Below are positions 36,949 through 44,608 of a DNA stretch of 64,000 nucleotides, in pieces. Below the pieces are notes generated by a model. The model was given only the letters and a program-made list of their open reading frames with translations, had not been told where the DNA came from and ran no database searches. This DNA is from an uncultured Psychrobacter sp. (GTDB lineage Bacteria; Pseudomonadota; Gammaproteobacteria; Pseudomonadales; Moraxellaceae). Numbering within the stretch: the stretch's first letter is position 1; each line of letters starts with the position of its first letter. The position numbers were made by a program, and so were the translations under genes. Location of the stretch: positions 310,001-374,000 of the forward strand of contig CANMUI010000002.1 in the NCBI GenBank assembly GCA_947501045.1. The letters are read 5' to 3'.

Positions 36949-37491
36949 ATGAATATTAATTTCAACGATGTAGAAAAACTTATTAAAATTGCTGAGCGCG
37001 CTAATATCGATTCATTAGAAGTTGTTGATGGTAATAAGCGCATCGCTATTGTTTGTCAGTCTGCCATCAGTCAAAACGCTAGCTTACAAAATAACTCTCA
37101 AAGCTTTAAAGATAATATTACTCATCAAAATAACGCATCTTTAACTTCGCATTCAAACAGCATTAGTGATAATACTGCTCAAAGCCGCCTCTCGCAAAAT
37201 GACATCTCAAGTAACGATTCTTTAGACAGCTCTACCCATACAGATACTGAGAGCCATCAAATTACCGCCCCCATGCTCGGCACGTTTTATCGTCGCTCCG
37301 ACCCTAGTGCCGATGTATTTGTAAGCGTTGGGGATAGCGTTGCAGCAGGCGATACTTTGTGTGTTATTGAAGCCATGAAAATCATGCACGAAGTCAAAGC
37401 CGATAGCGTAGGTACTATCAAAGAGATTTTGGTGGACGATGGCGATGTGGTTGAGTTTGATCAAGCGTTGTTTATGATTAGTGTTAGCTAA
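36949..37491 (+). CDS. Biotin carboxyl carrier protein, AccB-like
   Basis: 180 residues from ATG 36949 (a GTG at 36937 is less likely). The C-terminal biotinyl domain has the EAMKIMHEV motif with Lys144 as the biotinylation site and closes with DGDVVEFDQALFMI. The N-terminal part resembles AccB (MNINFNDVEKLIKIAE), with a Ser/Asn/Gln-rich linker between. First gene of a co-directional set with biotin carboxylase and PxpB-PxpC-PxpA. It is probably not the housekeeping AccB, because no fatty-acid genes are near. Confidence 0.88.
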   Translation: MNINFNDVEKLIKIAERANIDSLEVVDGNKRIAIVCQSAISQNASLQNNSQSFKDNITHQNNASLTSHSNSISDNTAQSRLSQNDISSNDSLDSSTHTDTESHQITAPMLGTFYRRSDPSADVFVSVGDSVAAGDTLCVIEAMKIMHEVKADSVGTIKEILVDDGDVVEFDQALFMISVS

Positions 37492-37559
37492 AGTAAGTAT
37501 TAATTAAGTTATTAAAATACTTAAGCTATTGAATGGATTTTAGTTGCAAGGAAAGCTGC

Positions 37560-38909
37560 ATGTTTAAAAAAATTCTTATTGCCAATCGTGGTGAAATTGC
37601 GCTACGTATCATTCGCGCCTGCAAACAGATGGGCATCACCTCCGTTATCGTCTACTCTAAAGCCGATAAAGACTCCCTACCGGTTAGACTTGCTGATGAA
37701 AAGATCTGTATTGGTCCGGCTCTCGCCACTAAAAGCTATCTAAACCAAGAAGCGATCATCTCCGCTGCCGAAGTTATGGGCGCAGAAGCCATCCATCCAG
37801 GTTATGGGTTTTTGGCAGAAAACGGCAACTTTGCTGAGCGCGTTGAACAAGCTGGCTTAACCTTTATCGGTGCTACCTCAGACAACATAAGAAAAATGGG
37901 CGATAAGGTCGCAGCAAAAAAACAAATGCTAAAAGCTGGCGTCCCTTGTGTTCCCGGCTCTGATGGCGCTCTGCCAAGCGACGAAGAGGAAGTTCTGAAA
38001 ATCGCCAGAGAAGTAGGTTATCCGGTCATTATTAAAGCAGCAAGCGGCGGCGGCGGGCGCGGTATGCGCGTGGTTGAAAATGAAGATAATTTGCTCGCAG
38101 CTATCTCAATGACCCAAGCCGAAGCTAAGACTAATTTTGGCGATCCTGTGGTTTATCTGGAGCGTTATCTACAAGCGCCGCGTCATATCGAGATCCAAGT
38201 CCTTGCTGATACCTATGGCAATACTATTCATCTAGGCGGGCGTGATTGCTCCATGCAGCGCCGTCATCAAAAGGTGATCGAAGAAGCCCCTGCTCCCGGT
38301 ATTACCGCTGAGCAAAGAGAATATATCGGTAAAAACTGCGCGCTGGCTTGTCAAAAAATGAATTACGTGGGCGCAGGGACGTTTGAATTTTTATATGAGA
38401 ATGGCGAGTTTTTCTTTATCGAGATGAATACTCGCATCCAAGTTGAGCATACCATTACTGAGCTGGTGACCGGTTTCGATATTGTGCAAGAGCAGATATT
38501 GGTTGCTGCAGGAGAAACGCTGAGCCGTACACAAGAAGACGTCAGAATTAAAGGGCATGCGTTTGAATGCCGGATCAATGCCGAAAACCCTTATACCTTT
38601 ATGCCCAGCCCCGGACGTATTGACTACTGCCACCTGCCAGCGGGCTTTGGCGTTCGCGTCGATAGCCATATTGAATCAGGCTATACCGTACCGCCCTCTT
38701 ACGACAGCTTGATCGCCAAAATCTGCGTCCACGCGCCAACGCGAGAGCAAGCTATTGATAAGATGCAAGCGGCATTAGCAGAAGCTGAAATACGAGGTAT
38801 CGATACCAATATTGCCCTGCACCAAAAACTATTTGCTGACCCTGAATTTAATAAAGGCCAAGTGAGTATTCATTATTTATCGCAGTGGATAGCAGAGAAT
38901 ATTGATTAG
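37560..38909 (+). CDS. Biotin carboxylase, AccC-like
   Basis: 449 residues from ATG 37560, chosen because AAGGAAA lies directly upstream and it gives the usual [16 protein letters not shown] start. ATP-grasp features are [25 protein letters not shown] and the catalytic [17 protein letters not shown] region, given here as [13 protein letters not shown]. It carboxylates the biotin of a carrier protein using ATP and bicarbonate. No acetyl-CoA carboxyltransferase genes are nearby; the PxpB/PxpC genes that follow are homologous to the carboxyltransferase part of urea carboxylase. Confidence 0.9.
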   Translation: MFKKILIANRGEIALRIIRACKQMGITSVIVYSKADKDSLPVRLADEKICIGPALATKSYLNQEAIISAAEVMGAEAIHPGYGFLAENGNFAERVEQAGLTFIGATSDNIRKMGDKVAAKKQMLKAGVPCVPGSDGALPSDEEEVLKIAREVGYPVIIKAASGGGGRGMRVVENEDNLLAAISMTQAEAKTNFGDPVVYLERYLQAPRHIEIQVLADTYGNTIHLGGRDCSMQRRHQKVIEEAPAPGITAEQREYIGKNCALACQKMNYVGAGTFEFLYENGEFFFIEMNTRIQVEHTITELVTGFDIVQEQILVAAGETLSRTQEDVRIKGHAFECRINAENPYTFMPSPGRIDYCHLPAGFGVRVDSHIESGYTVPPSYDSLIAKICVHAPTREQAIDKMQAALAEAEIRGIDTNIALHQKLFADPEFNKGQVSIHYLSQWIAENID

Positions 38910-38957
38910 TGAATAAAAAATTATTGAACAAGATTATTAAACAAGGAATTGCGATCT

Positions 38958-39668
38958 ATGGCTACTCAAGACGCAACCGTTACAGACAGCACCGCTAAAG
39001 ATACAACAGCATCTGAGCCGCTCCAGTGGCAACTTTGTAGCGAAACCAATCTGGTATTATTTTTTCCCAAGCCGACCACGCTTGAGAAGCAGCAACAGTG
39101 TTGGGCGCTGGCAGATACGGTTCAGCAGATACCCGAGGTTAGCGAGGTGGTTATTGGAATGAATACGCTCAGCGTGTTTACCAAACCTTTGACTTATAAA
39201 GAGCTGCAAAATCTGCAACAAAAACTCACCAAATTAAGCGCCAACACCGAGCAAAAACAAATACAAGGCAAACACGTCGAGATTCCGGTACATTATGGCG
39301 GCGAATTTGGTCCTGATCTAAAAGCTATGGCAGCTGAATTAGGTTTATCTATTGAAGAGGTCGTCGAGAAGCATACCGCCGCAACTTATACGGTTTACTT
39401 TATTGGTTTTCAGCCCGGCTTCCCCTACCTTGGCGGCTTGTCGGAAGCGCTTTACTTCCCGAGGCATACCAATCCGCGTACCAAAGTTCCAGCAGGCTCA
39501 GTCGGTATTGGCGGTGAGCAAACCGGCATCTACCCTTTTGCCTCTCCGGGCGGTTGGCAACTACTCGGACAAACAGAAACCAAGTTATTTGATTTAGCCA
39601 AGGAGTCGCCCACGCTATTAAATGCTGGCGATACGCTTAAATTTACTGCTATTGATATTTATGAGTGA
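38958..39668 (+). CDS. pxpB: 5-oxoprolinase subunit PxpB (KipI/AHS1 family)
   Basis: 236 residues from ATG 38958 (TTG at 38949 is an unlikely earlier start). The AHS1/KipI fold is shown by HYGGEFGPDLKAMAAELGLS, FQPGFPYLGGL and PRTKVPAGSVGIGGEQTGIYP in short pieces, ending with GGWQLLGQT. With PxpA and PxpC it makes the ATP-dependent enzyme that opens 5-oxoproline to glutamate. It follows the biotin carboxylase gene by about 50 bp. Confidence 0.92.
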   Translation: MATQDATVTDSTAKDTTASEPLQWQLCSETNLVLFFPKPTTLEKQQQCWALADTVQQIPEVSEVVIGMNTLSVFTKPLTYKELQNLQQKLTKLSANTEQKQIQGKHVEIPVHYGGEFGPDLKAMAAELGLSIEEVVEKHTAATYTVYFIGFQPGFPYLGGLSEALYFPRHTNPRTKVPAGSVGIGGEQTGIYPFASPGGWQLLGQTETKLFDLAKESPTLLNAGDTLKFTAIDIYE

Positions 39669-39732
39669 TGCATAAAGCGTAGCAAACGATAAATTAGAAC
39701 AACAAATTGACGATGATAAATAGGCGGTAGTA

Positions 39733-40656
39733 ATGAAAGTATTAGCTTGCAATGCCCTTGCTAGTATCCAAGACCTCGGTAGATTTAGCTATCGCAGTAT
39801 GGGCGTGGGCAGAAATGGCGTGATGGATCGCTGGGCCTTTGAAGCGGGTAATGCTTTAATCAAAAATTCGTTAAATGAACCCACTTTAGAGATTACTTTA
39901 GGCAGTTTGACGCTGGAATTTACCGAGGACACTGCTTTTTGTATCACAGGCGCGCTATACGAAGCTTATTTAGATGATAAGCGTATCGCTTGCTACTGGC
40001 GCATCAATGCCAAAGCCGGACAAACCTTAAAACTAGTGCGTCCTCTAAAAGGCATGTATAGCTATCTTTGTGTCCATGGCGGCTTTGATGTTAAGCCAAT
40101 TTTAAATTCTTCTAGCACCAATGACAAAGCAGATTTTGGCGGCTTTAAAGGTCGGTTGATTCAAGAAAATGATACGATTAATATTAAAACATCTGCTCAT
40201 CTGCCAGTGATAGGCGTGGCGGCTATCGCTGATACCAATATCATTCGAGTCGTCAAAAACAGCGAGTACGATTGCTTTATCTCAGACTCCCAGAAGTTGT
40301 TTTTTGAGCAAAGCTGGAAAATAGAAACCAGTAGTAACCGCATGGGTTACCGGTTTAAAGGCGAAAAGCCACTTGAGCTGGGCGCGCCGCTACAAATGAG
40401 CTCGCATGGCGTCGATATCGGTATGATTCAAGTACCACCGCAAGGACAACCTATCGTCTTGATGGCTGACGCGCAAACGACGGGCGGTTATCCCAAAATC
40501 GCCAGCGTAATCGACGCTGATATTGGACTGCTGGCGCAAATTCGCTACGGTAAGGAGTGTCAGTTTCAGCTGGTAACCATAGAAGATGCTTTAGAGCAGC
40601 GCCAACAAAGACAACGTTATATCGCACGAATCAAGGAGTACGCTCATGAAAATTGA
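39733..40656 (+). CDS. pxpC: 5-oxoprolinase subunit PxpC (KipA/AHS2 family)
   Basis: 307 residues. The AHS2/KipA domain is recognised by SIQDLGRFSYRSMGVGRNGVM, YLCVHGGFDV, SNRMGYRFKGEKPLEL and the near-C-terminal QTTGGYPKIASVIDAD. Partner of PxpB; in urea carboxylase the two related domains are fused and form the carboxyltransferase. The last 11 bp overlap pxpA, so translation is coupled. Confidence 0.92.
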   Translation: MKVLACNALASIQDLGRFSYRSMGVGRNGVMDRWAFEAGNALIKNSLNEPTLEITLGSLTLEFTEDTAFCITGALYEAYLDDKRIACYWRINAKAGQTLKLVRPLKGMYSYLCVHGGFDVKPILNSSSTNDKADFGGFKGRLIQENDTINIKTSAHLPVIGVAAIADTNIIRVVKNSEYDCFISDSQKLFFEQSWKIETSSNRMGYRFKGEKPLELGAPLQMSSHGVDIGMIQVPPQGQPIVLMADAQTTGGYPKIASVIDADIGLLAQIRYGKECQFQLVTIEDALEQRQQRQRYIARIKEYAHEN

Positions 40657-41380
40657 TCTAAATGCTGATGTCGCAGAAGGCTGCGGCCAAGACGACAAAT
40701 TGCTCACCATAGTCAGCTCCGCCAATGTGAGCTGTGGTCTGCACGCCGGCTCTTATGCCGAGATGCTCGCTACCCTTAAGCTGGCGAAACAACACAATGT
40801 GCGCGTCGGCGCGCATCCAGGCCTTGATGACAAAGAAAACTTTGGCCGGGTTCAGCAAGACCTAGACGAGGATGGCTACCGCGCTTTAATAAGCTACCAG
40901 CTTGGTGCCACCAAAGCAGTATGCGATATGGTTGGCGTGGAGCTTGATTACGTCAAACCGCACGGCGCTCTTTATAACCAAGCCGCTGTTGATGCAGACT
41001 TGGCGGATATTGTGGTCAGTGAGATTAAACGCTTTGACCCAAGTCTCAAGATTATGGGCTTATCAGGCGGTCAGTTAGTCAAAGCCGCCAAAGCGCACGA
41101 TATGCAAGTCATCTCCGAGGTGTTCGCCGATAGAAACTACGAAAACGATGGCTCGCTGGTATCACGGATCAAAGACAACGCTTTGATCACTGATCCTAAA
41201 GAGGCCAGTCGTCATGCACTAGAGATGATTACCGAAGGGGTCGTGACCAGTGTTGACGGCAAAAAGGTGCCCGTCGAGGCGCAAAGTATTTGCCTGCATG
41301 GTGATAGTGAACATGCGGTTGCCTTCGCCAAAGACATCAAAGAGCAGCTCCGGCAGCAAGGTATCGAGATATCGGCGTAG
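40646..41380 (+). CDS. pxpA: 5-oxoprolinase subunit PxpA (LamB/YcsF family)
   Basis: 244 residues. The LamB/YcsF motifs are DLNADVAEGCG at the N-terminus, SSANVSCGLHAG, GAHPGLDD and KPHGALYNQA, with late CLHGDSEHAV; the conserved His and Asp residues suggest a metal-dependent lactam hydrolase fold. Part of the PxpABC complex that converts 5-oxoproline, a by-product of glutamine and glutathione chemistry, to glutamate. The gene is followed after 46 bp by a transporter that often accompanies it. Confidence 0.93.
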   Translation: MKIDLNADVAEGCGQDDKLLTIVSSANVSCGLHAGSYAEMLATLKLAKQHNVRVGAHPGLDDKENFGRVQQDLDEDGYRALISYQLGATKAVCDMVGVELDYVKPHGALYNQAAVDADLADIVVSEIKRFDPSLKIMGLSGGQLVKAAKAHDMQVISEVFADRNYENDGSLVSRIKDNALITDPKEASRHALEMITEGVVTSVDGKKVPVEAQSICLHGDSEHAVAFAKDIKEQLRQQGIEISA

Positions 41381-41426
41381 CGGTCATATAATCACTATAT
41401 AGTAAAAACCCTAAACAAGGACGTTT

Positions 41427-42614
41427 ATGAGTACCTTAAAAAAACACAATACCGCCATTTTGGGCGCGGCCTTTTTGATGGCAACCTCAGCGGTAGGACC
41501 CGGGTTTTTAACCCAAACCGCTACCTTTACCGAAAGCTTGATGGCAAGCTTCGGTTTTGTCATTTTAATCTCTATTATTATGGATATTGGAGTACAGCTT
41601 AACGTTTGGCGTGTGGTTGCAGTCTCCAAGAAACGCGCGCAAGAGATTGCCAATTTAGTGTTTCCAGGTGTCGGCTATTTGCTGTCTTTTTTAATTATCG
41701 CCGGCGGTCTTGCCTTTAATATCGGTAACATTGGCGGCGCTGGACTGGGCATGGAGTCAGTGTTTAATATCTCCCCCATTACCGGCGCGCTCATCAGCGG
41801 AGTCATTGCGGTAGCTATCTTTTTAGGGCGAGAGACTGGGCCTATCATGGATAAATTTGCCCAGCTGATGGGCTTTATTCTGATCATATTAATTATCTAC
41901 GTCGTCTTTAAATCCGACCCGCCATTAGCAGAAGCGGTCAGCAAAACTATCATGCCTGATAAAATTGATGCAGTTGCTATCGTCACTTTAGTCGGCGGTA
42001 CGGTCGGTGGTTATATTACTTTCTCAGGCGCGCATCGCTTATTAGAAGCAGGCGTGAGCGGAGAGGAAAATCTTGACTCGGTCACTAGAAGCTCAGTCTC
42101 CGGTATTTTAATTGCCTCGGTTATTCGGGTGTTCTTGTTCCTTGCCGTCTTAGGTGTGGTCTCGAAAGGTATCGCTTTAGACCCCTCAAACCCCGCCATG
42201 TCACCTTTTCAATATATCTTAGGCAATGTCGGTAAAATTATCTTCGGCATCGTCATTTGGGCGGCCTCTGTAACTTCTGTCATTGGTGCAGCTTATACGT
42301 CTGTCTCTTTTATGACTAACTTTCATCCTTTCATTGAGACTTATAAGCGTTTCTTTATTATTGGCTTTATCGTCATCTCCACCTTGGTTTTTGCCACTAT
42401 TGGTAAACCGGCGCAAGTGCTGGTGCTAGTCGGTACGCTAAATGGTTTGGTACTCCCAATCGCGATGGTGATTATCCTTATCGCCGCTTATAGAAAAAAC
42501 ATCATTGGTAATTACAAACATCCGATTTGGATTGCCGCCTTTGGTTGGGTTATCGCCATCGCTATGAGTGTGCTCAGTGCGATGACTATTGCTCAGTATT
42601 TAGGCTTTAGTTAG
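41427..42614 (+). CDS. NRAMP-family transporter (YcsG-like)
   Basis: 395 residues with about eleven hydrophobic segments. Begins AAFLMATSAVGPGFLTQTATF, the first-helix region of NRAMP proteins, where the usual metal-ligand motif DPGN is replaced by GPGF. That change, shared by the YcsG branch as I understand it, argues against a Mn/Fe transporter. Located in the pxp cluster like Bacillus ycsG, so it may carry 5-oxoproline or a related acid. The substrate is inferred. Confidence 0.83.
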   Translation: MSTLKKHNTAILGAAFLMATSAVGPGFLTQTATFTESLMASFGFVILISIIMDIGVQLNVWRVVAVSKKRAQEIANLVFPGVGYLLSFLIIAGGLAFNIGNIGGAGLGMESVFNISPITGALISGVIAVAIFLGRETGPIMDKFAQLMGFILIILIIYVVFKSDPPLAEAVSKTIMPDKIDAVAIVTLVGGTVGGYITFSGAHRLLEAGVSGEENLDSVTRSSVSGILIASVIRVFLFLAVLGVVSKGIALDPSNPAMSPFQYILGNVGKIIFGIVIWAASVTSVIGAAYTSVSFMTNFHPFIETYKRFFIIGFIVISTLVFATIGKPAQVLVLVGTLNGLVLPIAMVIILIAAYRKNIIGNYKHPIWIAAFGWVIAIAMSVLSAMTIAQYLGFS

Positions 42615-42646
42615 GGATTTAAGTCAAATGATTTCGAATAGTAGAC

Positions 42647-42780
42647 GTAGACTGGGTTTTTAACCCTGAGAAGCGTTTAAAAATTGCACTGCAATTTTAG
42701 CTTTGCAAGGAAAATTCTTTAAATAGAATTTCCATAAAACCTATGTAAATTTTCAAAGCTGGATTAAAAATTCATTTCAA
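42647..42780. repeat. Decayed MITE-like element
   Basis: The left end GTAGACTGGGTTTTTAACCC at 42647-42666 differs by one base from the 31580 element. The right end at about 42758-42780 is related but has several changes. The interior palindromes around an AAATTGCACTGCAATTT core and AATTCTTTAAATAGAATT match, inverted, those of the element in the phenol hydroxylase operon. It separates the NRAMP-type gene from the last carrier-protein gene. Confidence 0.65.
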
Positions 42781-42824
42781 TTTCAAACGTAGGAAAATTT
42801 TAAATAGCAGATAAGGATAATATT

Positions 42825-43280
42825 ATGGATATTACCGCCGTTGAGCGTTTGGTAACATTGGTAGAATCAAGCCAAGTGCATAAAATAACGATTGAAGACC
42901 ATGACCAATCTATTAGCGTGGTTAATCGCTCTCATGCTACTAAGAGCCCTACTCAAAACAATATAGACTCGTCATTAAACTCTACAAGAGATAAGAACAC
43001 CTCCTCTTTTGATACAAATAATCAAGACCTTAAAGACTTAGAGTCAGTGCAAGTACTCTCTCCTTACGTCGGCTATATGCACTTAAGTGCTGATGGAGCA
43101 ACGGACAACTTGATGAAAAAAGGCGACGCTATTGAAGTGGAGCAAACCATTGGTTTTGTTGAAGTGCTAACTAAATTGCTTCCTATCATCAGTGATAAAT
43201 CCGGGGTAGTTAGTGAAGTTTTAGTCGAAGAAGGACAAGTAGTAGAATATGGCCAGCCTATTTTGCAATTGGCTGAGTAA
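42825..43280 (+). CDS. Degenerate biotin carboxyl carrier-like protein
   Basis: 151 residues with the same layout as the carrier encoded at 36949: N-terminal MDITAVERLVTLVESS, polar linker with Ser/Asn/Asp, then a lipoyl/biotinyl-like domain ending VVEYGQPILQLAE. In place of EAMKI it has EVLTK, so Thr116 occupies the biotinyl-lysine position and Lys117 is displaced by one. It may be unable to carry biotin and could be structural or regulatory. It lies downstream of the NRAMP-type gene and is followed by a terminator. Confidence 0.78.
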   Translation: MDITAVERLVTLVESSQVHKITIEDHDQSISVVNRSHATKSPTQNNIDSSLNSTRDKNTSSFDTNNQDLKDLESVQVLSPYVGYMHLSADGATDNLMKKGDAIEVEQTIGFVEVLTKLLPIISDKSGVVSEVLVEEGQVVEYGQPILQLAE

Positions 43281-43331
43281 TTATTATTCGTTATTAAATA
43301 GAGAAATTGCATAATCTAAAGAACTTAGAAG

Positions 43332-43378
43332 AAAGCCCTGTTTAGTATCAGTTATTGATAATACTAAACAGGGTTTTT
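43332..43378 (+). terminator. Intrinsic terminator after the carrier-like gene
   Basis: Thirteen-bp stem CCCTGTTTAGTAT (43336-43348) pairs with 43361-43373, extended by a G-T pair and A/T pairs, then TTTTT. It ends the biotin/oxoprolinase cluster. Confidence 0.87.
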
Positions 43379-43476
43379 GCATTGTAAAAGCATTAATACT
43401 TCAGCAACTTAAGATTTAACCGCTCAATCAAGCTCTCATTTCAGCACAGTTATAACTCCTCGCTATCTCTTAGGTA

Positions 43477-43517
43477 ATTAATACTACTAATTGTAGTTTT
43501 TCTGTAGTAGTATTAAT
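43477..43517. promoter_or_regulatory. Palindrome upstream of the Tsx-like gene
   Basis: Perfect 12-bp inverted repeat ATTAATACTACT (43477-43488) and complement (43506-43517) with a 17-base loop. No U-tract follows, so it is not an obvious terminator. It directly adjoins a second palindrome at 43519 and lies about 110 bp before the porin gene; could be an operator pair or an mRNA hairpin. Confidence 0.5.
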
Positions 43518-43518
43518 C

Positions 43519-43534
43519 CTGACCAAATGGTCAG
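43519..43534. promoter_or_regulatory. Candidate operator CTGACCA-aa-TGGTCAG
   Basis: Perfect 7-bp inverted repeat with a two-base spacer, the kind of site bound by many TetR- and other dimeric repressors. It lies 92 bp upstream of the Tsx-like gene start. No regulator gene is adjacent, so the protein binding it would be encoded elsewhere. Confidence 0.5.
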
Positions 43535-43625
43535 CTTATTAACTGGTACATCGGAAGTTCAAACCAGTTTTTATGCCAGTATGTTTTACGAGAAATCTAA
43601 CGTCTGTACATAAGGGAGTAATACT

Positions 43626-44444
43626 GTGCGTTTTAATTTAATAACCAATCATTTAACAGCTAAGAAGTTGACAACCAATCTGTCATTATTATCTCAACTG
43701 ACCATTAAACCGATAGCTATCACCACGATGGCTATCGCCGCTTTTGGAGTGATGAGTAGCGCTCAAGCTAAAGTTTTATTTAGCGATACCAGCATCTCCT
43801 TGCTGTACGGTGAGGATTATGAGCTGGCAAAAGACGGTGAACTGACCACCCTTACGCTCGAACACGCCTCGGCGCACAGTTGGGGCGGGGTGTTTTTCTT
43901 TGTGGATCGCTTGCAAGGCGCAAGTGATGATGAGAGCAGCCGCGCCAAAGACATCTATGGCGAGCTTGCCCCCAAATTTAAGCTAAAAAGCTATGATGAG
44001 GGTTTTGTAAAACAAGTGAATTTTGCGGCTCAGTATGAATTTGGGTCAAACAGTAGCGGCTTTAACCAAGACAATTATATGGTTGGTGTGGGTGCTGATC
44101 TCAACATCCCTATTGAAGGCATGAAATATGCCTCAGCTTCGCTATATCATGTTTTTAACAATAACTCTGGTCCTAATGATGCTGATGATCAACAAATCAC
44201 CTTGACCTATGGCTGGGAGAAGAATAATTTTGTCGTTGATGGTTATGTCGACTACTCATTTAACAACGACGATCTTGAAGATCAGTTGCATATCAATCCA
44301 CAAATCAAATACAACTTGCAAGAAGCCCTCGGTATCGACAACCGGATAGAGGTAGGCATAGAATACAGCTACTGGCGCAATAAATTTGGTCTAGACGGCG
44401 TTAATCAAAGCGTGCCTAGCGCTTTGGTAAAACTGCACTTTTAA
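43626..44444 (+). CDS. Tsx-like outer-membrane channel protein
   Basis: 272 residues. It has a long basic N-terminal region, then a signal peptide ending SSAQA-K at about residue 49 (ATG 43719 or 43731 could be truer starts, giving a normal-length signal). The mature part is rich in alternating beta-strand patterns and ends in LVKLHF with the aromatic C-terminal residue of outer-membrane barrels. The HSWGGVFFFVDR stretch is characteristic of the Tsx/DUF5020 nucleoside-channel-like family. Likely substrate small nucleosides or similar, not proved. Confidence 0.78.
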   Translation: MRFNLITNHLTAKKLTTNLSLLSQLTIKPIAITTMAIAAFGVMSSAQAKVLFSDTSISLLYGEDYELAKDGELTTLTLEHASAHSWGGVFFFVDRLQGASDDESSRAKDIYGELAPKFKLKSYDEGFVKQVNFAAQYEFGSNSSGFNQDNYMVGVGADLNIPIEGMKYASASLYHVFNNNSGPNDADDQQITLTYGWEKNNFVVDGYVDYSFNNDDLEDQLHINPQIKYNLQEALGIDNRIEVGIEYSYWRNKFGLDGVNQSVPSALVKLHF

Positions 44445-44510
44445 TACTGTTTTATTTGATGTCTAGCCATTTAGTATTTAGTATAAAATCAACTTCCAAA
44501 GAAGCTAAAA

Positions 44511-44541
44511 ACCCTGGCCAATATTATCAATTGAACAGGGT
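44511..44541 (-). terminator. Weak terminator candidate downstream of the decarboxylase gene
   Basis: On the minus strand ACCCTG and CAGGGT form a 6-bp stem separated by 19 bases and followed by TTTT. The loop is long, so strength is doubtful. It lies between the convergent Tsx-like and decarboxylase genes. Confidence 0.4.
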
Positions 44542-44608
44542 CTTAAATTGCGATTATATGTCTGTCACTACCTGTATTTATAAAAGTACTGATGTCTTGC
44601 TAAACCGC

